The notes under the pieces are model-generated. The model did not search any database. It was not told the origin of the DNA and worked only from the letters and a program-made list of their open reading frames with translations. A DNA stretch of 63,271 nucleotides, from positions 1 through 63,271 of IMG/VR virus record IMGVR_UViG_3300008459_009572. One strand, written 5' to 3'. The position numbers and the translations under genes were made by a program. The DNA comes from a virus. Within the stretch, counting starts at the first letter, position 1; each line of letters starts with the position of its first letter. Shown here piece after piece: positions 1-8,058 of this stretch.

Positions 1-1
1 T

Positions 2-265
2 GCAGCTATCAAGCGTATAATGGAGCATAAGAATTATCAATTTAAATTTGTTATATCCAATGAAGAAGATGTTCAAGAATTATTTCGTGACTTTGTTGTA
101 CCATTTAGCATACCGCTTAAAAATGTAGTTTGTATGCCTGGATTAGATGATGTTAAGGATTTTGAAGAACGTACTCAATTCTGTTTAGAAATGGCTAAAA
201 AATATAGATTTAGAGGATTAACTAGATTACATATTGCTGCTTGGAATAAAACATTAAATGTATAA
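2..265 (+). CDS. queE: QueE C-terminal part (7-carboxy-7-deazaguanine synthase), cut by the window edge
   Basis: The frame is open to the left edge, so this is the last 87 codons of a gene that begins upstream. QueE is a radical-SAM enzyme that converts 6-carboxytetrahydropterin to 7-carboxy-7-deazaguanine. The visible part matches the family's C-terminus: an FKFVIS strand followed by EED, a CMPG strand, and the terminal RLHIAAW-N motif. The catalytic cysteine cluster lies outside the window. The neighbouring folE supplies the first step of the same pathway, which supports the call. Confidence 0.72.
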   Translation, partial: AAIKRIMEHKNYQFKFVISNEEDVQELFRDFVVPFSIPLKNVVCMPGLDDVKDFEERTQFCLEMAKKYRFRGLTRLHIAAWNKTLNV

Positions 266-266
266 T

Positions 267-584
267 ATGAAAAAACTATTATTAATCTTATTATTTGTAC
301 CTTTATTTACTATAGGACAAGATAAAGTAAAATTTATAGCAGCAGGTGTAACTTGCTCAATGTGCTCTAATGCTATTCTTAAATCTATAACCACTGATAA
401 ATCAGTACAAAAAGTAGATCCTAATTTACAAACACAAGAATGGAATTTAGAATATCCTAAAGGTGAGTTTAAGTTAGAATTGCTAAAGAAAAGAGTTGAA
501 GATGCTGGCTTTAGTTTAGCTAAAGTATGGTTAAATAATGAGTTGATATTTGATAGTAAGAAAAAGAAACTTACTAAAAAGTGA
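267..584 (+). CDS. Exported heavy-metal-associated (HMA-like) domain protein
   Basis: A 105-residue protein with an N-terminal signal peptide (MKKLLLILLFVPLFTIG, then Gln) and a GVTCSMCSNAI motif, the CxxC metal-binding loop of the HMA/CopZ/MerP fold. The rest has the beta-alpha-beta pattern and a Lys-rich tail. It probably binds a soft metal such as copper outside the inner membrane; this is inferred from the motif. The ATG at 267 is preferred over the one at 258 because it gives a clean signal peptide and does not overlap queE. Confidence 0.6.
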   Translation: MKKLLLILLFVPLFTIGQDKVKFIAAGVTCSMCSNAILKSITTDKSVQKVDPNLQTQEWNLEYPKGEFKLELLKKRVEDAGFSLAKVWLNNELIFDSKKKKLTKK

Positions 585-688
585 GTATACTTTATCTTAT
601 ATTAGGATTAATAGTAACATTTGCTGTCCCTTTAGGTATGTTAAAGCTAGCTATTTGGTATTCTGATAAAATTAGTAAAAATAAATAA
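581..688 (+). CDS. Small single-pass membrane protein (35 aa)
   Basis: A GTG-started frame overlaps the stop of the previous gene (GTGA). It encodes one hydrophobic helix (ILYLILGLIVTFAVPLG) followed by a short basic tail ending SKNK. No family is recognised. The tight overlap and fit between flanking genes argue that it is translated, but its small size keeps this tentative. Confidence 0.5.
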   Translation: MSILYLILGLIVTFAVPLGMLKLAIWYSDKISKNK

Positions 689-694
689 TATAAT

Positions 695-943
695 ATGCCA
701 AAGTATAAAATAATGGGTGAACGTACTTTAGTTGAAGCATGGACCTATATTGTTACCGCTGACAGTGTTGATGAAGCAATTGAATTAGTTGAATATTGCC
801 CGGATGGAATGTGTGATGGAGTTCAACGCTTGCAAGATGATCAGTGTTATCAAGACGATACTGAATTTACATTATTAGAAGAAATTAAAGAACCAAAACC
901 AAAGAAAAAAGCAGTACCTAAAAAGAAATCTAAAAAGAAATAA
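695..943 (+). CDS. Small protein, DpnD/PcfM-like N-terminus with Lys-rich tail
   Basis: 82 residues. The N-terminal half (YIVTADSVDEAIELVE) has the strand-turn-helix pattern of small DpnD/PcfM-type domains, in which a beta strand is followed by an ESxxEA-like helix. The C-terminus is a run of Lys, Pro and Ser that could bind nucleic acid. A similar small domain is encoded at 61112. Function unknown. Confidence 0.55.
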   Translation: MPKYKIMGERTLVEAWTYIVTADSVDEAIELVEYCPDGMCDGVQRLQDDQCYQDDTEFTLLEEIKEPKPKKKAVPKKKSKKK

Positions 944-944
944 T

Positions 945-1049
945 ATGGAAATACTTAATTTTCAAGACTGGGGTAATCCTAAATCCTTTTGGAAAGGATT
1001 AATTTGGGGATTGATAACTTTTTTCTTATTTTTAATTATAATAAAATAA
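945..1049 (+). CDS. Small single-pass membrane protein (34 aa)
   Basis: An ATG directly after TAAT opens a frame with a Trp-rich N-terminus (GNPKSFWKGLIWG) and a hydrophobic helix ending IIIK. It fits exactly between the genes at 695 and 1053, with 1 and 3 bases between them. No family is recognised. Confidence 0.5.
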   Translation: MEILNFQDWGNPKSFWKGLIWGLITFFLFLIIIK

Positions 1050-1052
1050 AAT

Positions 1053-1685
1053 ATGGAATTATTAAAAAAATCAAATGGTAGTCTTGCTCGTACACCAGAA
1101 CAAATCGAGCAAATGATAGATAAAGCAGCTGAAGCATATGGACATTTTCTTAATGCTGTTGGATTTGATTATACAGCTGATAGACAAACAGTAGATACGC
1201 CTCGTCGTGTAGCTAAAGCGTGGTTAAAAGATCTCATTGTAGGATCAATTACAAATGAACCAAATATTACAGTATTCCCTAATGATGAAGGGTATAATGG
1301 ATTAGTAATCCAATCAGGCATTCCTATTGTTAGTATGTGTGCACATCATAATTTAGCATTTACAGGGTATGCTACTGTAGCTTATGTTCCTGGTGAGAAT
1401 GTAATTGGTTTAAGTAAATTAAATCGTATTGTTGAATGGTTCTCTCGTAGACCACAAATGCAAGAATCATTAACACAACAAATCCACGATTATCTTGCAA
1501 CTAAAATGGATTGCCCATCAGTAGCAGTTAGTGTTGCTTGTAAACATACCTGTTGCTCACACAGAGGTATTAAACATCCATCTGTAATGACTACAAATAA
1601 ATTTAGTGGTGTATTTATGGAAAAAGATAATTTAATTAGAGAAGAATTCTTACACGCAATTGAAGTAAATGGAACAAAATTTTAG
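1053..1685 (+). CDS. folE: GTP cyclohydrolase I
   Basis: 210 residues, normal length for FolE. It converts GTP to 7,8-dihydroneopterin triphosphate, the first step of both folate and 7-deazaguanine synthesis. Recognisable blocks are DTPRRVAKAW, the zinc/active-site CAHHNLAFTG, YVPGENVIGLSKLNRIVEWFSRRPQ, and the second zinc Cys region KHTCCSHRGIK. Lying next to queE, it most likely feeds preQ0-type base synthesis for DNA or tRNA modification rather than folate. The last 17 bases overlap the next gene. Confidence 0.93.
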   Translation: MELLKKSNGSLARTPEQIEQMIDKAAEAYGHFLNAVGFDYTADRQTVDTPRRVAKAWLKDLIVGSITNEPNITVFPNDEGYNGLVIQSGIPIVSMCAHHNLAFTGYATVAYVPGENVIGLSKLNRIVEWFSRRPQMQESLTQQIHDYLATKMDCPSVAVSVACKHTCCSHRGIKHPSVMTTNKFSGVFMEKDNLIREEFLHAIEVNGTKF

Positions 1686-2091
1686 TAAACGATTTTTAGA
1701 GTGGAGTGATATTGATAGAGCAGTCGAAAGACTTGCTCTTAATATTGAAGATAGTAAACAAAAAATAGGAGCTATAAAAGGAATTGCTCGTGGTGGTCTT
1801 ATTCCTGCTGTATTATTATCTCATAGATTAGGAATACCTTACATAACAGAAGATGATAATAGCACAGAAGACTATATTCTAGTAGTAGATGATATTTGTG
1901 ATACTGGAGAAACATTAAAAGAATATTCTAAATATGAATCAATTCTTATAGCAACTCTCCACTATAAAACATCAGCTATGATTGAACCAGATTTTTGGTG
2001 GAAAATAGCTCCTGAAAATGAATGGATAGTTTATCCATGGGAAAGAAAAGATTCAAAAATAATACCAGACTATGCAACAAAAAGAAAGTAA
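1669..2091 (+). CDS. Phosphoribosyltransferase family protein
   Basis: 140 residues with the two hallmarks of type I phosphoribosyltransferases: a GIARGGLIPA loop near residue 38 and the PRPP-binding motif YILVVDDICDTGET near residue 68. Family members move ribose-5-phosphate between PRPP and a purine base, such as xanthine or hypoxanthine-guanine. The substrate cannot be read from sequence. Overlap with folE suggests coupled expression and a role in guanine-derivative metabolism. Confidence 0.82.
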   Translation: MEQNFSKRFLEWSDIDRAVERLALNIEDSKQKIGAIKGIARGGLIPAVLLSHRLGIPYITEDDNSTEDYILVVDDICDTGETLKEYSKYESILIATLHYKTSAMIEPDFWWKIAPENEWIVYPWERKDSKIIPDYATKRK

Positions 2092-2233
2092 AACAAATTG
2101 GCATTTTTGGCTTAGTATGGTTAAGTCAGTTTTCAGAATATTTGCTGGCGTAGCGGTTGTATTTCAAGATTTTGAAATTGGAGGTTTTTTATTTATATTA
2201 GCTGAGGCAATTGGAATTGCCGAGGAATTTTAG
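2072..2233 (+). CDS. Small membrane protein (53 aa)
   Basis: The ATG at 2072 lies within the end of the phosphoribosyltransferase gene. The product has a Trp-containing N-terminus (NWHFWLSMVKSVFRI) and a hydrophobic stretch ending LFILAEAIGIAEEF. It resembles the very small helical membrane proteins common in T4-like phages of Bacteroidota and cyanobacteria. Function unknown. Confidence 0.55.
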   Translation: MQQKESKTNWHFWLSMVKSVFRIFAGVAVVFQDFEIGGFLFILAEAIGIAEEF

Positions 2234-2246
2234 TATATTTATCTAT

Positions 2247-2432
2247 ATGATTATAATAGATGCCAAAAGATGTAGTTCAATAGAACAAGCTTTAAAACAA
2301 TACAAAAATAAACATAATAAGCTTGGCATTATTAAAGAACTTCGCGAACGCCAAACATTTACAAAACCATCTGTAAAACGCAGAGGTGAAATATTAAAGG
2401 CACAATATATAGAATCTAAACGAGTAAAATAA
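2247..2432 (+). CDS. rpsU: Phage-encoded ribosomal protein bS21
   Basis: 61 residues with the family pattern from end to end: a short strand (MIIIDAKRC), SIEQALKQYKNKH, LGIIKELRERQ, FTKPSVKRR and EILKAQYIES. bS21 binds the 30S platform near the 3' end of 16S rRNA. In Bacteroidota it helps hold the anti-Shine-Dalgarno sequence out of reach. A phage copy could replace or compete with the host protein to favour phage mRNAs; that is inference. The ATG at 2247 is chosen because it gives the family N-terminus; an earlier in-frame ATG at 2211 lies inside the previous gene. Confidence 0.85.
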   Translation: MIIIDAKRCSSIEQALKQYKNKHNKLGIIKELRERQTFTKPSVKRRGEILKAQYIESKRVK

Positions 2433-2436
2433 AGTT

Positions 2437-2973
2437 ATGTTAAACGCAAAACAAATAGTTGATGAAGGTTTACTTCTACTAGAAGAAACCAAAGGCAAAC
2501 CAGCACAAGTTGGTTATGATTTATCACTTAAAGCAGTACAAAAAATAGGCAATAAGATAAATGGTGCCTATAATTTATCCTCTTTTAGTAGTAAAATTGG
2601 TAAAGTACTAAAAGATAAAACCGAATTAACCACCTACACTCCAGTTGATTCTATTAATTTAGATGGAGTAAGAGGTTGGCTATTACATGAAGGTGTATAT
2701 GATATTACTTTTAATGAAGGGTGTAAAATCCCAGACAATAGAGTAGCATTCATTAAACAACGTTCTTCCTTGTACCGCAATGGTGCAATAATTAACAGTC
2801 CTGTATTTGACCCCGGTTTTGAAACACAAAATATGGGTACATTACTTTATGTTCATGAAACAATATTTATTGAACAAGATGCTAGAGTAGCACAAATTTA
2901 TTTTCATGAATGTTTATCTGCTGAAAAATATAATGGACAGTGGCAAAATGATAAGCAACGTAGTTCGCTATAA
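2437..2973 (+). CDS. dCTP deaminase / dUTPase family protein
   Basis: 178 residues with the trimeric dUTPase-fold core: QVGYDLSL near the N-terminus, IKQRSSLYRNGA near residue 108, SPVFDPGFETQ and the strand region LLYVHETIFIEQDARVAQI. The RSSL-R motif and the D-G/D-P-G-F loop fit the dCTP deaminase branch, which produces dUMP or dUTP from dCTP. This would feed thymidylate synthesis by ThyA at 52030. Deaminase and dUTPase activities cannot be separated by eye. Confidence 0.8.
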   Translation: MLNAKQIVDEGLLLLEETKGKPAQVGYDLSLKAVQKIGNKINGAYNLSSFSSKIGKVLKDKTELTTYTPVDSINLDGVRGWLLHEGVYDITFNEGCKIPDNRVAFIKQRSSLYRNGAIINSPVFDPGFETQNMGTLLYVHETIFIEQDARVAQIYFHECLSAEKYNGQWQNDKQRSSL

Positions 2974-2984
2974 TATTTATAGGT

Positions 2985-3866
2985 ATGCCTATAACATTAT
3001 CAAATAATAGCGGAACGGGTAACTTTTTACTGATAAACAATACTAATAGTGGTAACTTTGCTTTGAATTTTAGTAGTAGTGTAGTCCCTCCTGTTAGTGG
3101 ATCTGTTTTTTCTCTTATAAATACTATTATACCTTATTTAAGAGCAAACAGTGGTAGTTTAAGAAATCCAAATTTCTTTACTTATTTCTTAGATGGTGGT
3201 CCTTATTCTATAGCAGATGGTGGAAATGATATGTATGATATTGGTAACTTTACCGCTCCTTGGTTGCGTAATAATACTAGCTACTTAAATAGTACTTCTA
3301 TTCCTACCCCAACCCCAGCTTTAAACTATAGTTCTCAATCATCTACTTTAACTGACACTAACTTTTATTATGCTTCATTTGGATATAGTCAATCAACTGG
3401 TTCCTTCCCAGCAGGTTCACAAAATGGAAGATTTCATCCACTAACAATAATTGGAGCTAGAAGTGGATCAGGACCAATTGGATTCCAAAAAGCAGGTAAT
3501 ATTGGAGCAGATGGTGGTGGATCTTTAACTACAGCAAGTATATATTCTGGATCAGTAGTAAATGGATTTACAACTTATGCATTCTACCGTCAAACATTTG
3601 GACAGTCAGCAGATCCAGCTGTATGTGATGTTTATATACTACTAGGTCACCCTAATTGGGGATCTACATTTGGTACAGTAATATCTGGTTCAAATGCTAG
3701 TACAGATAATAATGGTGGTACTCTATATGCTACTGGGTCATCAAGTGAATTACTTGCAATAACTACTTTATTAAGTAGAACAGGATCAATAGCAATTACA
3801 CTTAATGAAGTTAAAACTGTAGTTGATAATTATACTACTTTAATAAAAACAGTACTTAATTATTAA
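2985..3866 (+). CDS. Gly/Ser/Asn-rich protein, probably an extended virion or surface protein
   Basis: 293 residues, dominated by Gly, Ser, Thr, Asn and aromatic residues and almost free of Lys and Glu until the C-terminus. The N-terminus has a repeated GNFLLINN/GNFALNF pattern. There is no signal peptide and no membrane helix. The composition is that of tail-fibre or decoration proteins. It sits directly upstream of the hydroxylase/glycosyltransferase genes and contains a PTPTP stretch near residue 108, so it is a candidate substrate. No family recognised. Confidence 0.5.
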   Translation: MPITLSNNSGTGNFLLINNTNSGNFALNFSSSVVPPVSGSVFSLINTIIPYLRANSGSLRNPNFFTYFLDGGPYSIADGGNDMYDIGNFTAPWLRNNTSYLNSTSIPTPTPALNYSSQSSTLTDTNFYYASFGYSQSTGSFPAGSQNGRFHPLTIIGARSGSGPIGFQKAGNIGADGGGSLTTASIYSGSVVNGFTTYAFYRQTFGQSADPAVCDVYILLGHPNWGSTFGTVISGSNASTDNNGGTLYATGSSSELLAITTLLSRTGSIAITLNEVKTVVDNYTTLIKTVLNY

Positions 3867-3898
3867 TTTGACTTTGTCAAAATAATTTTACATATTTA
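3867..3898 (+). promoter_or_regulatory. Phage promoter with palindrome, upstream of the hydroxylase gene
   Basis: TTTG at 3867 is followed after exactly 20 bases by CATATTTA. The first element is part of a perfect palindrome, TTTGAC-TTT-GTCAAA. A nearly identical copy precedes the DNA polymerase gene (8557). A second TATATTTA follows at 3901. Confidence 0.6.
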
Positions 3899-3926
3899 GT
3901 TATATTTATAATAAATAAATCAGTTT

Positions 3927-5171
3927 ATGCAAAGAAATTACATTGAAAATAATAAAGATTTAACAATTTTTACAATTGACAATTTTATCTCAGATGAAGA
4001 TTGTAATTATCTATGTGATCTTATTGAAAAAAATAACTATAGGTCTCTAGTAACTGGAGAAGGCAACCAATATAGTGTTGCTAATGATAATAGAACTAGT
4101 TCAACTTCTACTTTAGAAAATACTGATTCTATAGTTAAAAAAATAAACGAAAATATTGCTAATGAACTTCAAGTTCCTACTAAAAATGGAGAAACTCTTC
4201 AAGGCCAATTATATGAGATTGGACAAGAATTTAAACATCACCATGATTATTTTTCAGGAGATGGATATATAAATCATTGTTTAGCTAGCGGACAAAGAAC
4301 ATGGACCTGTATGGCTTATCTAAATGATGTTGAAGAAGGAGGTGAAACTGATTTTCCTCAAATTGAGGTAAAATTTAAACCCAAAAAAGGAATGGCTGTA
4401 TTTTGGAGTCATTTTGATAGTAATGGTAAAGAAAATCCCGCTTCTCTTCATGCTGGTACTCCTGTTATTAAAGGTAAAAAAATAATTATAACAAAGTGGT
4501 TTAGAAAAAATGAATGGATAGCTGGGGCAGATAGTCAAGCCGCTCAAAAACATCATGATAATTTAAAACAACAACAATTGGAAAGTAAAACATTTAAAAA
4601 CCCTTTAGAACTTCCTAAATTAACTCCATTAGGTTTTAAAGTAGTAAAAGTACCTGCAGACACATGGCAATTAATTCAGGAATCTTATGGATTACTAAAA
4701 AATGTAATAAGACAAGAAAATTGGGAAGGCATTAAAAATATAATTCATGACAAAGATGGTAATGCCCCCGTTGAAATAATGTCAATGGATAACTGCCCTC
4801 GTATACGTCAGATCATCCATAATGAACTTAAACCAATTCATGAAGAATTTTCAGGGGAAAATTTAGAACCTACTTACATTTACGGGATAAGATCATATAA
4901 AAGAGGAGCTATTTTAGAATCCCATAAAGACAGGATAGCAACTCATCATATATCTGCTATTATTATAGTTGATAAACAAGTAGATAGAGATTGGCCACTT
5001 GATATTCAAGATCATGAAGGTAATTGGCACAAGATATATGCTGAAGTCGGGGATATGATTTTATACGAGTCTGCAATCTGTGAACATGGAAGAAAAGAAC
5101 CACTAGAAGGTGAATATTTTAGAAATTTCTTTGTACATTACAAACTAAAAGACTGGGTTTATAACGGATGA
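3927..5171 (+). CDS. Tandem prolyl-4-hydroxylase-type 2-oxoglutarate/Fe(II) dioxygenase
   Basis: 414 residues with two dioxygenase domains. Domain 1 (about 10-195) is prolyl-4-hydroxylase-like: iron ligands H105-x-D107 and H175 in SLHAGTPV, then the 2-oxoglutarate-binding KGKK and a terminal KWFR. Domain 2 (about 230-414) has its own complete set: H333-K-D335, H387 in CEHGR and R399 in YFRNFF. Both therefore look active. The expected reaction is hydroxylation of proline or another residue on a protein. The gene overlaps the next by ATGA, and the two following genes look like hydroxyproline glycosyltransferases, which points to a shared pathway. Confidence 0.8.
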   Translation: MQRNYIENNKDLTIFTIDNFISDEDCNYLCDLIEKNNYRSLVTGEGNQYSVANDNRTSSTSTLENTDSIVKKINENIANELQVPTKNGETLQGQLYEIGQEFKHHHDYFSGDGYINHCLASGQRTWTCMAYLNDVEEGGETDFPQIEVKFKPKKGMAVFWSHFDSNGKENPASLHAGTPVIKGKKIIITKWFRKNEWIAGADSQAAQKHHDNLKQQQLESKTFKNPLELPKLTPLGFKVVKVPADTWQLIQESYGLLKNVIRQENWEGIKNIIHDKDGNAPVEIMSMDNCPRIRQIIHNELKPIHEEFSGENLEPTYIYGIRSYKRGAILESHKDRIATHHISAIIIVDKQVDRDWPLDIQDHEGNWHKIYAEVGDMILYESAICEHGRKEPLEGEYFRNFFVHYKLKDWVYNG

Positions 5172-5995
5172 TTAGTATACCTGTAGCAGTTGCGACTCCT
5201 CATTTTAAATGGCAGATCTCTCTATTTGAATACCAGCATTTTAAAGTGTATGGGGAAGAAGCAGTAAATAAAGCCATTATTCCAATTGTTAAAAGAAATT
5301 TTAAAAACCAAGAAAAAATTGAAAATGTAGATTGGGGTATAAAACTTCCATATCGTATGGTAGAATCTGTATTAGATTTATATAATTTAGATGAAGAAAT
5401 TTATATTCCTTCTAATTGTTATGCCGCTATCAAACAAATAATACATGAAATTAATGATGAAGAATGTATTGAAATACTTGATGCTGATATGCCCCATATA
5501 AGACCATATAGTGGATATATTCCAAGTGATGATGAAATATTAGCAGATGATAGATATGAATCATGGCATATGTTTATATCAAAAGAAGATGGTATTAATA
5601 GAAATATTATACAGAAATATTTAAAACATAATGATAATCAATATATGAACGGTGGTTCTAATATAATTTGTAAAGCATCTACTATGAAAAAAATAATAGA
5701 TGAAGTTATTGAGGTTGGATTACAAATTGGATTAGAACATAAAGGTACAAAACATTCTTGGTGGCAATCTATGTATGCAATTAATGTAGCCTGTCATAAT
5801 AATAGAATAAAAATGATTTCAAGAGATGGATGTTATTTTCCAAACATAAATGAAATAGATTTATCTAAACACCATGTAGTACATTATAGTTGTGATCCTA
5901 TTTTTAATAAATCACAATTTCCTTTAATTAATATAAAAGATTTTCCCAATAATGCTTTTTATAATGCTGTTAAAAGTTGGATTTACGAAAAATAA
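5168..5995 (+). CDS. Glycosyltransferase resembling hydroxyproline O-arabinosyltransferases
   Basis: 275 residues. The N-terminus ATPHFKWQISLFEYQHFK resembles the xxYxxWQxRVMYYxFKK block of plant and algal hydroxyproline arabinosyltransferases (HPAT) and related peptidyl-serine galactosyltransferases. It is followed at a plausible distance by IEILDADMPHIRPY, a DxD metal site at residues 105-107, and WWQSMYA further on. The gene overlaps the dioxygenase gene by 4 bases and the next glycosyltransferase gene by 1. The family assignment is by eye; a general GT-A glycosyltransferase is the safer reading. Confidence 0.5.
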   Translation: MISIPVAVATPHFKWQISLFEYQHFKVYGEEAVNKAIIPIVKRNFKNQEKIENVDWGIKLPYRMVESVLDLYNLDEEIYIPSNCYAAIKQIIHEINDEECIEILDADMPHIRPYSGYIPSDDEILADDRYESWHMFISKEDGINRNIIQKYLKHNDNQYMNGGSNIICKASTMKKIIDEVIEVGLQIGLEHKGTKHSWWQSMYAINVACHNNRIKMISRDGCYFPNINEIDLSKHHVVHYSCDPIFNKSQFPLINIKDFPNNAFYNAVKSWIYEK

Positions 5996-6861
5996 TGGAA
6001 ACAATATTAGTACAAATAGCATGTAGATTAGATAAAGAAGTTAAAAAAACAATAATTGATTTATACAAAAAAGCAGATAATCCTGATGCAATTGAGATTA
6101 TTGTAATAAATCAAGATTTTGAAAATGATATGTGGAAACAGTCTGATTTTCCTGATAAGGTAACCCTTATTAATATTGAAGAAAGTAAAACTAGAAATTT
6201 AGCACACACTCGTTCCTTTTGTAAATTATATATAAAGCCATCTCATAAATATTTTATGAATATTGATGCTCATAGTAGATTTGATGAGCATTGGGATACT
6301 ACACTTATAACAGCATACGAAAATTATGGGAAAAAATGTATGATAAGTGTTTATCCAAAAGGATATCAAGTAAAACCAAATGGGGAAGATTTTTTAATCT
6401 TAGATAATTCATTTGCTATAAATTATTTTAATACGGTACCCACTGGTATTTTTAGAATTGAAGCTATACCTGTACCTGTTGTAACAAAAGAAAAATACTA
6501 TAGAAGTTTAGCTGCTGGGGGATTTCATTTTACAATAATTGATTGGGTATGGGAAGTTGGATATGATCCGTATTGTGAATGGAATGAACATGAACTAAGT
6601 ATTTCACTTAGAACTTATTGCCATGGGTATGATGTAATTAGTTATCATGTTAGACCTATATATCATTTATATGACCATACTCAACGAAAATCATTAAAAT
6701 CACCTACATTTAATTATGGTATTAACTCATCTGAAAGAATGAAATCATTGATAAAAAAAGAAAATAAAACTTTTTTAGAAAATGTGTATCCACTAGGTGA
6801 CAAAAGAACTTTAGAAGACTTTGAAAAAGAATATAATTTTGAAATAAGCAAACATATATGA
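5995..6861 (+). CDS. Glycosyltransferase of the GlcNAc (Skp1 hydroxyproline GlcNAc-transferase) type
   Basis: 288 residues. The order of motifs matches the GlcNAc glycosyltransferase family (PF11397), whose known member in Dictyostelium adds GlcNAc to hydroxyproline of Skp1: ILVQIACR at the N-terminus, TRNLAHTRSFCKLYI, FMNIDAHSRFDEHWD with a D-x-H metal motif at residues 91-93, then SVYPKGYQV and AAGGFHF. The start at 5995 (TAATG, shared with the previous stop) is preferred over an upstream TTG at 5977. It forms the third gene of the apparent hydroxylation/glycosylation unit. Confidence 0.72.
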   Translation: METILVQIACRLDKEVKKTIIDLYKKADNPDAIEIIVINQDFENDMWKQSDFPDKVTLINIEESKTRNLAHTRSFCKLYIKPSHKYFMNIDAHSRFDEHWDTTLITAYENYGKKCMISVYPKGYQVKPNGEDFLILDNSFAINYFNTVPTGIFRIEAIPVPVVTKEKYYRSLAAGGFHFTIIDWVWEVGYDPYCEWNEHELSISLRTYCHGYDVISYHVRPIYHLYDHTQRKSLKSPTFNYGINSSERMKSLIKKENKTFLENVYPLGDKRTLEDFEKEYNFEISKHI

Positions 6862-6865
6862 TGCT

Positions 6866-8056
6866 ATGAAAAATATTAATAAACCTATTCAATTATTTAA
6901 AGTACACATGAATTCTAATGCTAAAATAGAAGTAGGAAAAGTACTAGATAGTGGATATATAGGACAAGGTTCTAAAGTAGAAGAATTTGAAAAAAAACTA
7001 AACGAATATTTTAATTCAGACAGAATAGTAACAGTAAATTCAGGAACATCAGGATTACACTTGGCTTTACATTTACTAAAAAAACCTTCAAGCATAGTAT
7101 CTGCTGATGGTTACAGTAAATATGAAAAAAATTGGCCAGGTATACAAGAAAACGATGAAGTTTTAGCAACAGCACTAACATGTACTGCCTCAAATTGGCC
7201 TATACTAGCAAATGGGTTAAAAATTAAATGGGTTGATATTGATGAGAAAACTCTTAATATGGATTTAGATGATTTAGAAAGAAAAATAACATCAAAAACA
7301 AAAGCAATTATAGTAGTACATTGGGGAGGATATCCTTTAGATTTAGATAGGCTTAAAAAAATCCAAGATAAAGCATTTGAATTATACGGATTCAAACCAG
7401 CAATTATTGAGGATGGAGCCCACTCATTTGGTTCTGAATATAAAGGAAAAAAACTAGGTAATCATGGAAATATAGTCATGTATTCTTTACAAGCTATTAA
7501 ACATATAACCTCTATCGATGGTGGATTATTAGTACTACCCTATCAGGATCTTTATAATAGAGCAAAATTAATTCGTTGGTATGGGATTGATAGAAATAGT
7601 AATAAAAAAGATTTTCGTTGTGAGGCAGATATTACTGAATGGGGATTTAAGTTTCATATGAATGATGTTTGTGCAACAGTTGGAATTGAAAATTTAAAAG
7701 ATGCAGATGCAATTATATCTAAACATAGAGATAATGCAAAATTTTATGATGAAAATTTAAAAGGAATCAATAATATTACTTTATTAGAAAGACATAAAGA
7801 TCACAATTCTGCTTTTTGGATTTATAGTTTATTAGTTGAAAATAGAGACGGATTTTATAAACACATGAAAGACTGTGGAATTATAGTATCACAAGTACAT
7901 GAAAGAAATGATAAACACACTGCTGTGAAGGAATTTAGAACTCCTCTTCCTACATTAGATAAAATACTACCAAAAGTAGTTTCCATACCAGTTGGATGGT
8001 GGGTCACAGAAGAAGAAAGACAGTACATTGTTGATTGTATTAAAAGTGGTTGGTAA
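6866..8056 (+). CDS. DegT/DnrJ/EryC1/StrS sugar aminotransferase (PLP)
   Basis: 396 residues. It shows the family order: IGQGSKVEEFEKKL, VNSGTSGLHLALHL, the PLP-contacting IEDGAHSFGS, and the Schiff-base Lys K212 in SLQAIKHITSIDGG. Such enzymes aminate keto-deoxy sugars. GDP-4-keto-6-deoxymannose made by Gmd (35440) would be a possible substrate, giving perosamine, but the actual substrate is not evident. The next gene is a GNAT acetyltransferase 2 bases downstream, a common pairing for N-acylated amino sugars. Confidence 0.88.
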   Translation: MKNINKPIQLFKVHMNSNAKIEVGKVLDSGYIGQGSKVEEFEKKLNEYFNSDRIVTVNSGTSGLHLALHLLKKPSSIVSADGYSKYEKNWPGIQENDEVLATALTCTASNWPILANGLKIKWVDIDEKTLNMDLDDLERKITSKTKAIIVVHWGGYPLDLDRLKKIQDKAFELYGFKPAIIEDGAHSFGSEYKGKKLGNHGNIVMYSLQAIKHITSIDGGLLVLPYQDLYNRAKLIRWYGIDRNSNKKDFRCEADITEWGFKFHMNDVCATVGIENLKDADAIISKHRDNAKFYDENLKGINNITLLERHKDHNSAFWIYSLLVENRDGFYKHMKDCGIIVSQVHERNDKHTAVKEFRTPLPTLDKILPKVVSIPVGWWVTEEERQYIVDCIKSGW

Positions 8057-8058
8057 TA

